Below, one piece after another: positions 24,175 through 31,217 of a stretch of 36,414 bases of DNA. The notes beneath the pieces are model-generated. The model worked only from the letters and a program-made list of their open reading frames with translations, did no database searches and was not told the DNA's origin. A program made the position numbers and the translations under genes. Source of the stretch: a virus; the IMG/VR virus record IMGVR_UViG_3300027749_000268, positions 1-36,414 of that record; one strand, written 5' to 3'. Position 1 is the stretch's first letter. Each line of letters starts with the position of its first letter.

Positions 24175-24683
24175 GCTGCCACCTCCAGCACCATGTTTAC
24201 ATTGTGGACCGGGCAGAGAGGCATTCCAACCCGCGCCCATTTGGCCGTCAGTCGAACGTGATACTTACAGGCAGGGCAGGTAGCTTTGAGCATCCTAGTG
24301 GTCTGTACAGGCTTCTCGCCCACAGTCAATGCTGAGTGAGGGTATGCCCCCATTTCATTGATCAGGTCCAGCCAGCGGCCATCAGAGAGCGCACCGTCAG
24401 CATCAAGACCGAGACCGAGCGGGTTGGCCTTGCTGGCGTTGCACAGTTGCATCAGCAGGACTGCGAATACATGGGCACTGTCAGCGACAGTTGGAGAGAT
24501 GAGTATCTCAAATGTCCCGTCGCCTGATGCTTTGTCAGACCAGCACTCACCCAGAGTGCCAGAGCGCCTGAACGTTGAGGGGAAACCGCAAGTGATGCGG
24601 ACCCTCGGGAGGGGATGCCCTGCCATCTCTAGCAGGGGTGCAGCCTCAAGGGCTGCGGTAGTCAACCAGTCTTCTCTGTTCAT
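24171..24683 (-). CDS. SprT-like zinc-ribbon protein lacking HExxH
   Basis: 170 residues from the ATG at 24683, with GGAG six bases upstream. The order of elements follows phage SprT-like proteins: an N-terminal helical region, a strand region, the helix that normally holds HExxH, then GAYPHSALT...QTTRMLKATCPACKYHVRLTAKW and a final C-x2-H (C136, C139, C157, H160: a zinc ribbon). The helix reads VLLMQLCNASK at about 75-85, so the catalytic His-Glu-His are absent. It may be an adaptor or a dead protease. First gene of the AAA+/VWA operon. Confidence 0.65.
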   Translation of the reverse strand: MNREDWLTTAALEAAPLLEMAGHPLPRVRITCGFPSTFRRSGTLGECWSDKASGDGTFEILISPTVADSAHVFAVLLMQLCNASKANPLGLGLDADGALSDGRWLDLINEMGAYPHSALTVGEKPVQTTRMLKATCPACKYHVRLTAKWARVGMPLCPVHNVNMVLEVAA

Positions 24684-24728
24684 CTGATTCTCCAATCACT
24701 GCAAAATCGCAGTAACCGAATACTAGCA

Positions 24729-24742
24729 CACTATCAATAGTG
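24729..24742. promoter_or_regulatory. Candidate operator upstream of the SprT-like gene
   Basis: A perfect inverted repeat CACTAT-CA-ATAGTG, with a third CACTAT half-site at 24758-24763. It lies 46 bp upstream of the first gene of the leftward AAA+/VWA operon, where a repressor or activator would bind. No convincing -35/-10 pair could be fixed around it. Further palindromes in the gap are TTCGCGAA (24823-24830) and CTACG-TGCG-CGTAG (24836-24849). Confidence 0.4.
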
Positions 24743-25024
24743 GTCCTGTAAACAGAGCACTATTTACTTGACTGAAGTTAAAGGGTATTGATTAGAGATG
24801 GTCAACGGTCATCAAAAAGAGATTCGCGAATGCGCCTACGTGCGCGTAGCATGGACCGTGCCAAGTGCCAAAAAAAGGGTCATGCACCAAAATGGTGAAA
24901 ACGCTCAGAACGGCTCAGGATCGACGATCAGAAGGTAACTAAGGGCAGGGTAGCCTGAAAATATTTAAACGCAGCCACGGCCCGATTAGGTGCCTTCCCG
25001 GTGCCATAGGGTTTACCCTGATTT

Positions 25025-25149
25025 TGTGGATAACTATGGCCTTTTTGACCACTTTTTGTGGGGATAACTTTGCTTTGAGGTGTGGATAACTAAACCTGTG
25101 GATAACTTCCTGTGGATAACCGAAGAAGTTATCAACAGCCTGTGGATAG
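25025..25149. other. Candidate replication origin: array of seven DnaA boxes
   Basis: Four perfect copies of the E. coli-type DnaA box TGTGGATAA (complement of TTATCCACA) start at 25025, 25081, 25097 and 25111. Three one-mismatch copies lie at 25059 (TGGGGATAA), 25129 (TTATCAACA, opposite strand) and 25141 (TGTGGATAG). All seven fit in 125 bp of gene-free DNA between divergent operons. One perfect box by chance in the whole window would already be unusual. The array strongly suggests an origin, or a control site, that binds host DnaA. Confidence 0.85.
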
Positions 25150-25177
25150 CTTGTGTACAATCAGGCAATGAGAACAG

Positions 25178-25197
25178 TACTGTTTAAACATACAGTA
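25178..25197. promoter_or_regulatory. SOS box (LexA site)
   Basis: TACTGT-N8-ACAGTA, which contains the beta/gammaproteobacterial LexA consensus CTGT-N8-ACAG with an AT-rich centre. It starts 29 bp after the last DnaA box and ends 31 bp before the terminase small-subunit ATG. It also overlaps a perfect 12-bp palindrome (25173-25184) and the palindrome GTTTAAAC. It probably lets host LexA repress rightward transcription until DNA damage. Confidence 0.7.
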
Positions 25198-25227
25198 AGT
25201 GAACACTGACTAACTTAGGACCAGACC

Positions 25228-25836
25228 ATGACCAATGAGAAGACCAGTCGAAGTGATTACCTAAGAGACTTGCAGACTGCCATCGATGAGATTGACGACA
25301 CTCATCCTATGTTGGCACCGCAAGACGGCGACGATGATGGTGACGGCCCGGTAATGAGCGAAGCGGAGCGGTTGGCTTGTGACGCAGATGCACCTAGAGT
25401 GAGATCAATAAGGCAGAGACCACTAACAAGCAAACAGCTTGCATTCGTCAGAGCCATCGTGGAAGGTCAGAGTCAACGTGCAGCCTACAGGTCAGCGTAT
25501 CCCGATGACAGATCAGCAGACCATTCAGTCTCAGCGGCAGCGGCAAAGTTAATGAAGCACCCCGTGATCAGCCAGATGCTTGAAGAAGCATGGAGCGAAA
25601 CAGTGGAGTTGTTGGCAGATGATGCAGCGGCCACCAAGAGATATGTGATGAGGCAGCTACTTGCAATGAGCAAGACCGCCAAGCAAGAAGGGTCTCGACT
25701 CAAGGCACTCGAGATGATGGCACGATCAGCAGGTCTCTTCAGGGAGCAAGTGATTGATGCATCACCTGCGCCTAGTGCAGCACAACTCAAGAGAGAACTA
25801 GCTGGGCATCTCAAGCTCATCAATGGAAAGGTGTAA
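25228..25836 (+). CDS. terS: Terminase small subunit
   Basis: 202 residues with AGGA seven bases before the ATG. An acidic N-terminus (DGDDDGDGP) is followed by the terminase small-subunit helix-turn-helix: LTSKQLAFVRAIVEGQSQRAAYRSAYP, then SVSAAAAKLMKHPVISQMLEEA. A helical oligomerisation region and a Pro/Ala tail complete it. The protein recognises the packaging site and regulates the large subunit. It is the first gene of the packaging/capsid operon and lies just after the origin-like region, so the packaging site may be near. Confidence 0.85.
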   Translation: MTNEKTSRSDYLRDLQTAIDEIDDTHPMLAPQDGDDDGDGPVMSEAERLACDADAPRVRSIRQRPLTSKQLAFVRAIVEGQSQRAAYRSAYPDDRSADHSVSAAAAKLMKHPVISQMLEEAWSETVELLADDAAATKRYVMRQLLAMSKTAKQEGSRLKALEMMARSAGLFREQVIDASPAPSAAQLKRELAGHLKLINGKV

Positions 25837-26029
25837 ACGGCACAGCAGAGACCCCACCCAGTGGGGGAGACCCCTTGTATGCGCTTGACGACCCCTCCGC
25901 ACATTACGCTCTAATCCACTCATGGGAATATGTTCCTCCCAAGTACCCCCATCATCTTCCAAAACTAAAACCACCCCCCCTATATAAAAATTTAAACACA
26001 AAGTACGAACGTTCTTATATAATGTAAAC
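25837..26029. other. Gap between terminase small subunit and LexA-like gene
   Basis: About 190 bp without a supported gene. It holds a short hairpin (CCCCAC-CCA-GTGGGG near 25853-25867) without a T-run, a pyrimidine-rich stretch, a very AT-rich end, the palindrome GAACGTTC and a perfect TATAAT immediately before the next gene. Confidence 0.6.
26007..26023 (+). promoter_or_regulatory. Promoter -10 with adjoining palindrome
   Basis: A perfect TATAAT (26018-26023) sits seven bases before the ATG at 26030, so transcription would begin at or next to the start codon and give a leaderless mRNA. The -35 is weak. The palindrome GAACGTTC (26007-26014) abuts the -10 and is a likely operator, perhaps for the LexA-type protein itself. 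Confidence 0.5.
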
Positions 26030-26260
26030 ATGACCAAGAAAAGGACGTTAGTGCTGGAGTTCATTAAGGTTTACACAAGGATGCATGGTGTATCTCCTAG
26101 CTATGAAGTAATAGCTAAGAGCCTTGGGTTAAGGTCAAAGTCCAACATCCATAGGATTGTTCATCGTTTAAAGGATGATGGATTTATCACGGTAAAGGCT
26201 TATAAGTTTCATTCGGTAAAGCTGGTAGATCAATCTGTGAAGGCAATAACTAGCTTATGA
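26030..26260 (+). CDS. LexA-type winged-helix DNA-binding protein
   Basis: 76 residues that match only the N-terminal DNA-binding domain of LexA: a first helix (LVLEFIKVYTRMHGVSPS), then YEVIAKSLGLRSKSNIHRIVHRLKDDGFI with the helix-turn-helix, and a short beta wing. The LexA protease half is missing, so it cannot self-cleave. It has no ribosome site and a TATAAT directly upstream, which suggests leaderless translation. It overlaps terL (ATGA). It may autoregulate the packaging genes or compete with host LexA; this is inference. Confidence 0.75.
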   Translation: MTKKRTLVLEFIKVYTRMHGVSPSYEVIAKSLGLRSKSNIHRIVHRLKDDGFITVKAYKFHSVKLVDQSVKAITSL

Positions 26261-27756
26261 CGTTACTGACAAGAAAAGAGATTGCTGATTACTTAAGCAT
26301 GGTGGATAAGGCTCCAGATGCTGAAAGGAAGAAGATCACTGCTTTGTTGGAGATGGACCGAGTGGAAAGGTGCAGGGAGTCATTCTTGTTCTTTGTAAAC
26401 CAGATGTGGCCTATCTTTATCTCAGGTAAGCATCATCAGATGATGGCAGATGCTTTTGAACGAGTGGCATCAGGGAGTTTAAAGAGACTGATCATCAACA
26501 TGCCACCAAGGCACACTAAGTCAGAGTTTGCCTCTTGGTTGCTTCCTTCTTGGTTCTTAGGTAAGTACCCTGAGAAGAAGATCATCCAGACTGCTCACAC
26601 GGCAGAACTGTCTACTGGGTTTGGACGCAAGGTTAGGAATTTAGTTAGCTCTGAGCAGTACTCAAAGATTTTTGATACTAAGCTGTCCACTGACTCCAAA
26701 GCCGCAGGTAGGTGGAACACTAATAAGGGTGGTGATTACTTTGCTATTGGTGTAGGTGGAGCAGTGACTGGTAAGGGTGCTGATCTTTTGATCATTGATG
26801 ATCCTCATTCGGAGCAGGAAGCTAAACAGAATAACCCGGCGGTGTTTGACAATGTGTATGAGTGGTACACCTCTGGACCAAGGCAGCGTTTACAGCCCGG
26901 CGGGGCAATTATTATTGTGATGACCCGTTGGTCAAAGAGAGACTTAACGGGGCAGATTCTTAAGAACACCGCAAAGGACGGAGTGGATCAGTGGGAGGTG
27001 ATTGACTTCCCTGCCATTCTTCCTTCTGGTACTCCTCTCTGGCCGGGGTTTTGGTCTAAGGAGGCTTTGGAAGCTCTTAAGGCAGAACTTCCCGTAGCTA
27101 AATGGGAAGCTCAGTACCAACAGAATCCCACCTCTAATGAGGGAGCAATCATTAAGAGGGATCAGTGGAAGATGTGGAGTTCCAAAGAACCACCTGATTG
27201 TGAGTATGTGATTCAGTCATGGGATACAGCCTTTGAGAAGAACAACAGGGCAGACTATTCAGCTTGTACAACATGGGGTGTGTTTAACTACCCCAATGAA
27301 CATGGTGACGCAAGGACAAACATTATCCTGTTGGATGCGTTTAAAGACCGCATGGAGTTCCCAGAGCTAAAGAAAAAAGCTTTGGAGATGTATCAAGAAT
27401 GGAACCCCGACACGTTAATCGTGGAGAAGAGAGCTACCGGAGCGCCGTTAATCTACGAGCTACGGAAAATGGGTATACCCATGTCTGAGTACACACCCGG
27501 AAAGGGTAATGACAAGGTAAGCCGTGTAAACTCTATATCAGACTTGTTTGCATCAGGAATTGTCTGGTGCCCTGAAACCAGATGGGCAGAAGAAGTAATG
27601 GATGAGCTTGCTTCATTTCCCAACGGTGACCATGATGACTTGGTTGATTCCAGTAGCCAAGCGTTAATGCGGTTCAGGCAAGGTGGGTTTATTCAGATTG
27701 AATCCGATGAGAAAGACGAGCCTAGAACGTTTAAACGTCGGATTACTTATTACTAA
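26257..27756 (+). CDS. terL: Terminase large subunit
   Basis: 499 residues. The ATPase has a Walker-A-like PPRHTKSE at 83-90 and Walker B LLIIDD at 177-182, followed by an MTRW coupling motif. The nuclease half has SWDTAFE with D323, LIVEKRATG with E390, and GDHDDLVDS near the C-terminus: the RNase H-like acidic triad of headful or cos cutters (Terminase_6C type). It pumps DNA into the capsid and cuts it. ATGA overlap with the LexA-like gene; the portal gene follows eight bases later. Confidence 0.95.
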   Translation: MTLLTRKEIADYLSMVDKAPDAERKKITALLEMDRVERCRESFLFFVNQMWPIFISGKHHQMMADAFERVASGSLKRLIINMPPRHTKSEFASWLLPSWFLGKYPEKKIIQTAHTAELSTGFGRKVRNLVSSEQYSKIFDTKLSTDSKAAGRWNTNKGGDYFAIGVGGAVTGKGADLLIIDDPHSEQEAKQNNPAVFDNVYEWYTSGPRQRLQPGGAIIIVMTRWSKRDLTGQILKNTAKDGVDQWEVIDFPAILPSGTPLWPGFWSKEALEALKAELPVAKWEAQYQQNPTSNEGAIIKRDQWKMWSSKEPPDCEYVIQSWDTAFEKNNRADYSACTTWGVFNYPNEHGDARTNIILLDAFKDRMEFPELKKKALEMYQEWNPDTLIVEKRATGAPLIYELRKMGIPMSEYTPGKGNDKVSRVNSISDLFASGIVWCPETRWAEEVMDELASFPNGDHDDLVDSSSQALMRFRQGGFIQIESDEKDEPRTFKRRITYY

Positions 27757-27764
27757 GGATTGCT

Positions 27765-30293
27765 ATGGCTACGAATATCGACAAGGCTCTTAACCAAGCC
27801 CCGCTGGGGCTGGATTCCATAGTTCCAGATGATTTTGACCAAGGACTGGAGATTGAGGTAGTTGATCCAGAAATGGTAACGATGTCAGATGGCAGTGTGG
27901 AAATCACGTTAATCCCTGACGCAGAGCTTGGTGAGGGATTTGGAGAAAACTTAGCAGAGCTAATGGATGAAAGTGACCTGACAAGTCTTTCGTCAGAGCT
28001 TTTAAGTTTGGTAGACGCTGATATTTCTGCCCGTAAAGAGTGGGTAGAGGCTTATGTCAAGGGATTAGAAGTGCTTGGGATGAAGTACGACGAACGTACT
28101 GAGCCTTGGTCTGGAGCCTGCGGGGTTTACTCTACAGTTCTTACAGAAGCTGCCATTCGTTTCCAAGCGGAGATGGTTACCGAGACTTTCCCGGCGCAAG
28201 GTCCAGTTAAGACGCAGATCATTGGAGCTATTGATAAGCTAAAAGAAGAGGCTGCTGGCCGTGTCAGAGATGACATGAACTACCAGATTCTTGAGAAGAT
28301 GCCAGAGTACCGCCCGGAGCATGAGCGGTTGCTGTTTAACTTGGGTCTATCTGGTGCTGCCTTTAAAAAGGTGTACTTTGATCCAAGTTTTGGAAGACAA
28401 GTAGCCATTTTTATCCCGGCAGAGGAAATTATTATTCCTTACGGGGCTTCCAGTGCCCAAACTTCCGAGCGTGTTACCCATGTAATGCGTAAAACGGAGA
28501 ACGAAGTACGCAAATTACAGGTAGCTAAGTTCTACAGGGATGTGGAATTGGGTGAACCAGTGCATATTTCGACTGACGTTGAGAAGAAAAAGGCAGAAGA
28601 GCAAGGCTATAGCGTTACCGATGACGATAGGTATCAGCTATTAGAGATTCACGTTGATTGGGACATGCCCGGTTACGAAGATGAAGATGGAATTGCTCTC
28701 CCTTATGTAGTTACTATTGAAAGAGGGACCAGCGAAGTCCTTGCAATCCGTAGAAACTGGGAAGAAGAGGACGAAAAGTACATTCGTCGGCAGCATTTTG
28801 TCCAATACACGTACATTCCCGGCTTTGGCCCCTATGGATTTGGTCTGATTAACCTTATTGGTGGCTACGCTAGGGCAGGAACCTCTCTGATTCGCCAATT
28901 GGTAGATGCAGGTACGCTATCTAACCTGCCCGGTGGTCTAAAAACCAAGGGATTGCGGATTAAGGGTGACGATACCCCCATTGCTCCGGGCGAATTCCGA
29001 GATGTTGACGTTGCCTCTGGTACGGTACGAGACAACATCATGGCTCTGCCTTATAAAGAGCCAAGCCAAACCCTGCTGGCTCTTCTTAATCAGATTACTG
29101 ACGAAGCCCGTAGATTAGGTTCCATCTCTGATATGAATATCAGCGACATGAGTGCTAATGCACCTGTTGGGACTACCCTTGCTCTGCTGGAAAGAACGCT
29201 AAAAACCATGAGCGCCGTTCAAGCGCGGGTTCATGCGTCAATGAAACAGGAGTTTAAACTTCTGGCAGCAATTATTCGGGACAATGCCCCGGATGAGTAT
29301 GAATATGACCCCAATGGGGCAGATCGGAAAGCTAAACAGTCCGACTACGACATGGTTGAGGTCATCCCTGTCAGTGATCCCAACAGTTCCACAATGGCTC
29401 AACGGGTTATGCAGTATCAAGCTGCTATCCAGTTAGCCCAAGGCGCACCACAGATTTACGACCTACCTCAGTTGCACCGGCAGATGTTGGAAGTTCTTGG
29501 AATTAAGAACGCCGAGAAGCTAGTGCCAATCGAAGACGACATGAAGCCCCGTGATCCAGTATCCGAGAACATGGCTTTCCTTACTGGCAAACCAACCAAA
29601 GCGTTTATGGTTCAGGACCACGATGCTCACATTGCTGTACATACATCAATGATGCAAGACCCGCTATTGATGGCTCAAATTGGTCAAAGCCCACAAGCGG
29701 CCAAGATGCAAGCTGAAATCATGGCTCACGTATCTGAGCATTTGGCGTTTGCCTATCGGAAGAAAGTTGAAGAGCAGCTTGGCGTACCCATGCCTCCGCC
29801 TAATGAAGACTTACCTCCAGAGGTGGAAGTTCAGTTGTCCAAGATCGTGGCTCAAGCAGCAGCACAGGTTCTGGCTCAGAGCAAAGGTCAAGCTCAACAA
29901 CAGCAAGCTCAACAGGCTGCACAAGACCCGCTTGTTCAGATTCAACAAGCTGAGTTGCAGATCAAGACTCAAGAAGCTCAAACTAAAGCCAAGAAGGTCG
30001 ATGGCGACTTAGCTATAAAACAGGCAGAACTGGAGCTTAAGAAAGATGAGTTAGCCATGAAGAACGGCGAAACTCCAGAAATGATTGCCGCTCGTCACCA
30101 GCAAGAGATGGCCCAACAGCAAGCTCAAATGCAAATGATGCAGCAGAAACACGCTCAAGAGTTACAGCAAGGTCAGCAACAACATGCTCAAGGCATGGCT
30201 CATGGTGGTCAGGTCCATCAACAAAAGCTCCAACATCAACAACAGCAAGCACATTTAAAAATGCTGCAAGCTAACAAACCACTAAAAAAATGA
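27765..30293 (+). CDS. Portal protein
   Basis: 842 residues with AAGGA five bases before the ATG. The body (about 80-650) has the helical and strand pattern of large podovirus-like portals, for example EKMPEYRPEHERLLFNLGLSG and the ISDMNISDMSANAPVGTT loop region. Residues about 690-842 are an extremely Gln/Ala/Lys-rich coiled coil (QQQAQQAAQ, QAQMQMMQQ), a possible barrel or scaffold-contacting tail. The dodecameric portal is the DNA gate and connector. Position directly after terL fits. Its stop overlaps the glycosyltransferase ATG. Confidence 0.92.
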   Translation: MATNIDKALNQAPLGLDSIVPDDFDQGLEIEVVDPEMVTMSDGSVEITLIPDAELGEGFGENLAELMDESDLTSLSSELLSLVDADISARKEWVEAYVKGLEVLGMKYDERTEPWSGACGVYSTVLTEAAIRFQAEMVTETFPAQGPVKTQIIGAIDKLKEEAAGRVRDDMNYQILEKMPEYRPEHERLLFNLGLSGAAFKKVYFDPSFGRQVAIFIPAEEIIIPYGASSAQTSERVTHVMRKTENEVRKLQVAKFYRDVELGEPVHISTDVEKKKAEEQGYSVTDDDRYQLLEIHVDWDMPGYEDEDGIALPYVVTIERGTSEVLAIRRNWEEEDEKYIRRQHFVQYTYIPGFGPYGFGLINLIGGYARAGTSLIRQLVDAGTLSNLPGGLKTKGLRIKGDDTPIAPGEFRDVDVASGTVRDNIMALPYKEPSQTLLALLNQITDEARRLGSISDMNISDMSANAPVGTTLALLERTLKTMSAVQARVHASMKQEFKLLAAIIRDNAPDEYEYDPNGADRKAKQSDYDMVEVIPVSDPNSSTMAQRVMQYQAAIQLAQGAPQIYDLPQLHRQMLEVLGIKNAEKLVPIEDDMKPRDPVSENMAFLTGKPTKAFMVQDHDAHIAVHTSMMQDPLLMAQIGQSPQAAKMQAEIMAHVSEHLAFAYRKKVEEQLGVPMPPPNEDLPPEVEVQLSKIVAQAAAQVLAQSKGQAQQQQAQQAAQDPLVQIQQAELQIKTQEAQTKAKKVDGDLAIKQAELELKKDELAMKNGETPEMIAARHQQEMAQQQAQMQMMQQKHAQELQQGQQQHAQGMAHGGQVHQQKLQHQQQQAHLKMLQANKPLKK

Positions 30294-31033
30294 CTGAACC
30301 TTTGTTTTCGGTAATGATGATTTGCTACAACAATGTGCAGTTTATTAAAGCGGCCATTGATAGCGTAAAAAATCAAACTTACAAAAATTGGGAGTTAATC
30401 ATTAACGATGATTGCTCTACAGATGGAACATGGGAACTTGCACAAGCCCTTGCTAAATCAGATGGTCGTATTAAAGTAACACAAAATGCCAAAAACTTAA
30501 TGACGCCAAAGAATAGGGCGGCGGCTTCTATGCTAATAAGTGGAGAACTAATTGGTCATTTAGATTCGGATGACATGTTATATCCATATGCCATTGAGTA
30601 TATGGTTAACGCCATGAACAAACATCCAGATATTGCATTAATGTATTCGGATAAATCAGGTATTAATGCTGAAGGAAAAATTACTGCATATGATTTAATG
30701 ACTGATTACCAACCAAATTTGGCATATTTTGGCTGGCGTCCATTTGGGGTATATCGAAAATCCATATTTGATACAACCAAAGGTTACAACACAGAGTTAA
30801 CTGGCGGCTGTGAAGACGGCGATTTATTTATGCAGATTGCAGAAAAGCATAAATTTATGCGGGTGCCATATGTGTTGTACTACCATCGCTCCCATTCAAC
30901 CAACACCAGCCCAAAAAATCATTCGTGCAAAACATGTCCAGATCGACCCGTATGTAACTATATAAGGGTCTGGAGTAAACACGCAAAGGTAGATCATTTA
31001 ACTATGCTCCCATTGGAAAATAAAAATGACTGA
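30290..31033 (+). CDS. Family 2 glycosyltransferase inserted in the capsid operon
   Basis: 247 residues. The GT-A fold shows FSVMMICYNN at the N-terminus, NDDCSTDGT with D40-D41, the metal-binding D92-S-D94 (LDSDD), and CEDGDLF near 174-180 as the likely catalytic segment. A C-terminal Cys group (C213, C216, C222) could bind zinc. It would transfer a sugar to an unknown acceptor (host surface glycan, virion protein or DNA). The gene is visibly more AT-rich than portal and scaffold, and its start overlaps the portal stop (ATGA), so it looks like an acquired accessory gene. Confidence 0.88.
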   Translation: MTEPLFSVMMICYNNVQFIKAAIDSVKNQTYKNWELIINDDCSTDGTWELAQALAKSDGRIKVTQNAKNLMTPKNRAAASMLISGELIGHLDSDDMLYPYAIEYMVNAMNKHPDIALMYSDKSGINAEGKITAYDLMTDYQPNLAYFGWRPFGVYRKSIFDTTKGYNTELTGGCEDGDLFMQIAEKHKFMRVPYVLYYHRSHSTNTSPKNHSCKTCPDRPVCNYIRVWSKHAKVDHLTMLPLENKND

Positions 31034-31217
31034 ACTCGACCTAATTGAGAAAAAGTTCAACGAGCATGAGCAACACTACGTTACCGCATTAACTCGCGGT
31101 AACTGTAAGGACTTTGGTGAGTACCAAAGAATTTGCGGGGTTATCCACGGTCTAAACCTTGCAAAAACCGAGCTAGAAGACCTGCGACGAAAATTGGAGA
31201 AATCTCAAGATGACTGA
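31026..31217 (+). CDS. Small coiled-coil protein (63 residues)
   Basis: Begins inside the end of the glycosyltransferase gene (eight bases) and ends inside the start of the GroES-like gene (eight bases). The product is helical and charged: LIEKKFNEHEQHYVTALTRGN, then INGL-like HGLNLAKTELEDLRRKLEKSQ. Similar short helical proteins occur between portal and scaffold genes in marine and freshwater phages; role unknown, perhaps head assembly. Confidence 0.72.
   Translation: MTELDLIEKKFNEHEQHYVTALTRGNCKDFGEYQRICGVIHGLNLAKTELEDLRRKLEKSQDD

Larger units (their letters stand above)
4998..29259. repeat. Dispersed GTTTAAAC motif (16 copies)
   Basis: The palindrome GTTTAAAC starts at 4998, 6944, 8226, 8531, 9213, 14593, 16224, 19002, 19819, 19899, 21082, 21607, 22196, 25182, 27729 and 29252 (counted by eye). 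About 0.6 copies are expected for a random 8-mer in this length. Copies occur in genes on both strands and in three gene-free control sites. None was seen after 29.3 kb. Confidence 0.75.

Noticed and set aside
22749-24335. Several 60-150 codon frames on both strands over the AAA+ gene
   Set aside because: They shadow a GC-rich, Ala-rich gene with clear Walker motifs; compositions are Arg/Pro/Ser-biased and no ribosome sites fit.
24939-25160. 73-residue leftward frame with YPQ/YPH repeats
   Set aside because: It is the translation of the DnaA-box array; its periodicity comes from the repeated boxes and it has no ribosome site.
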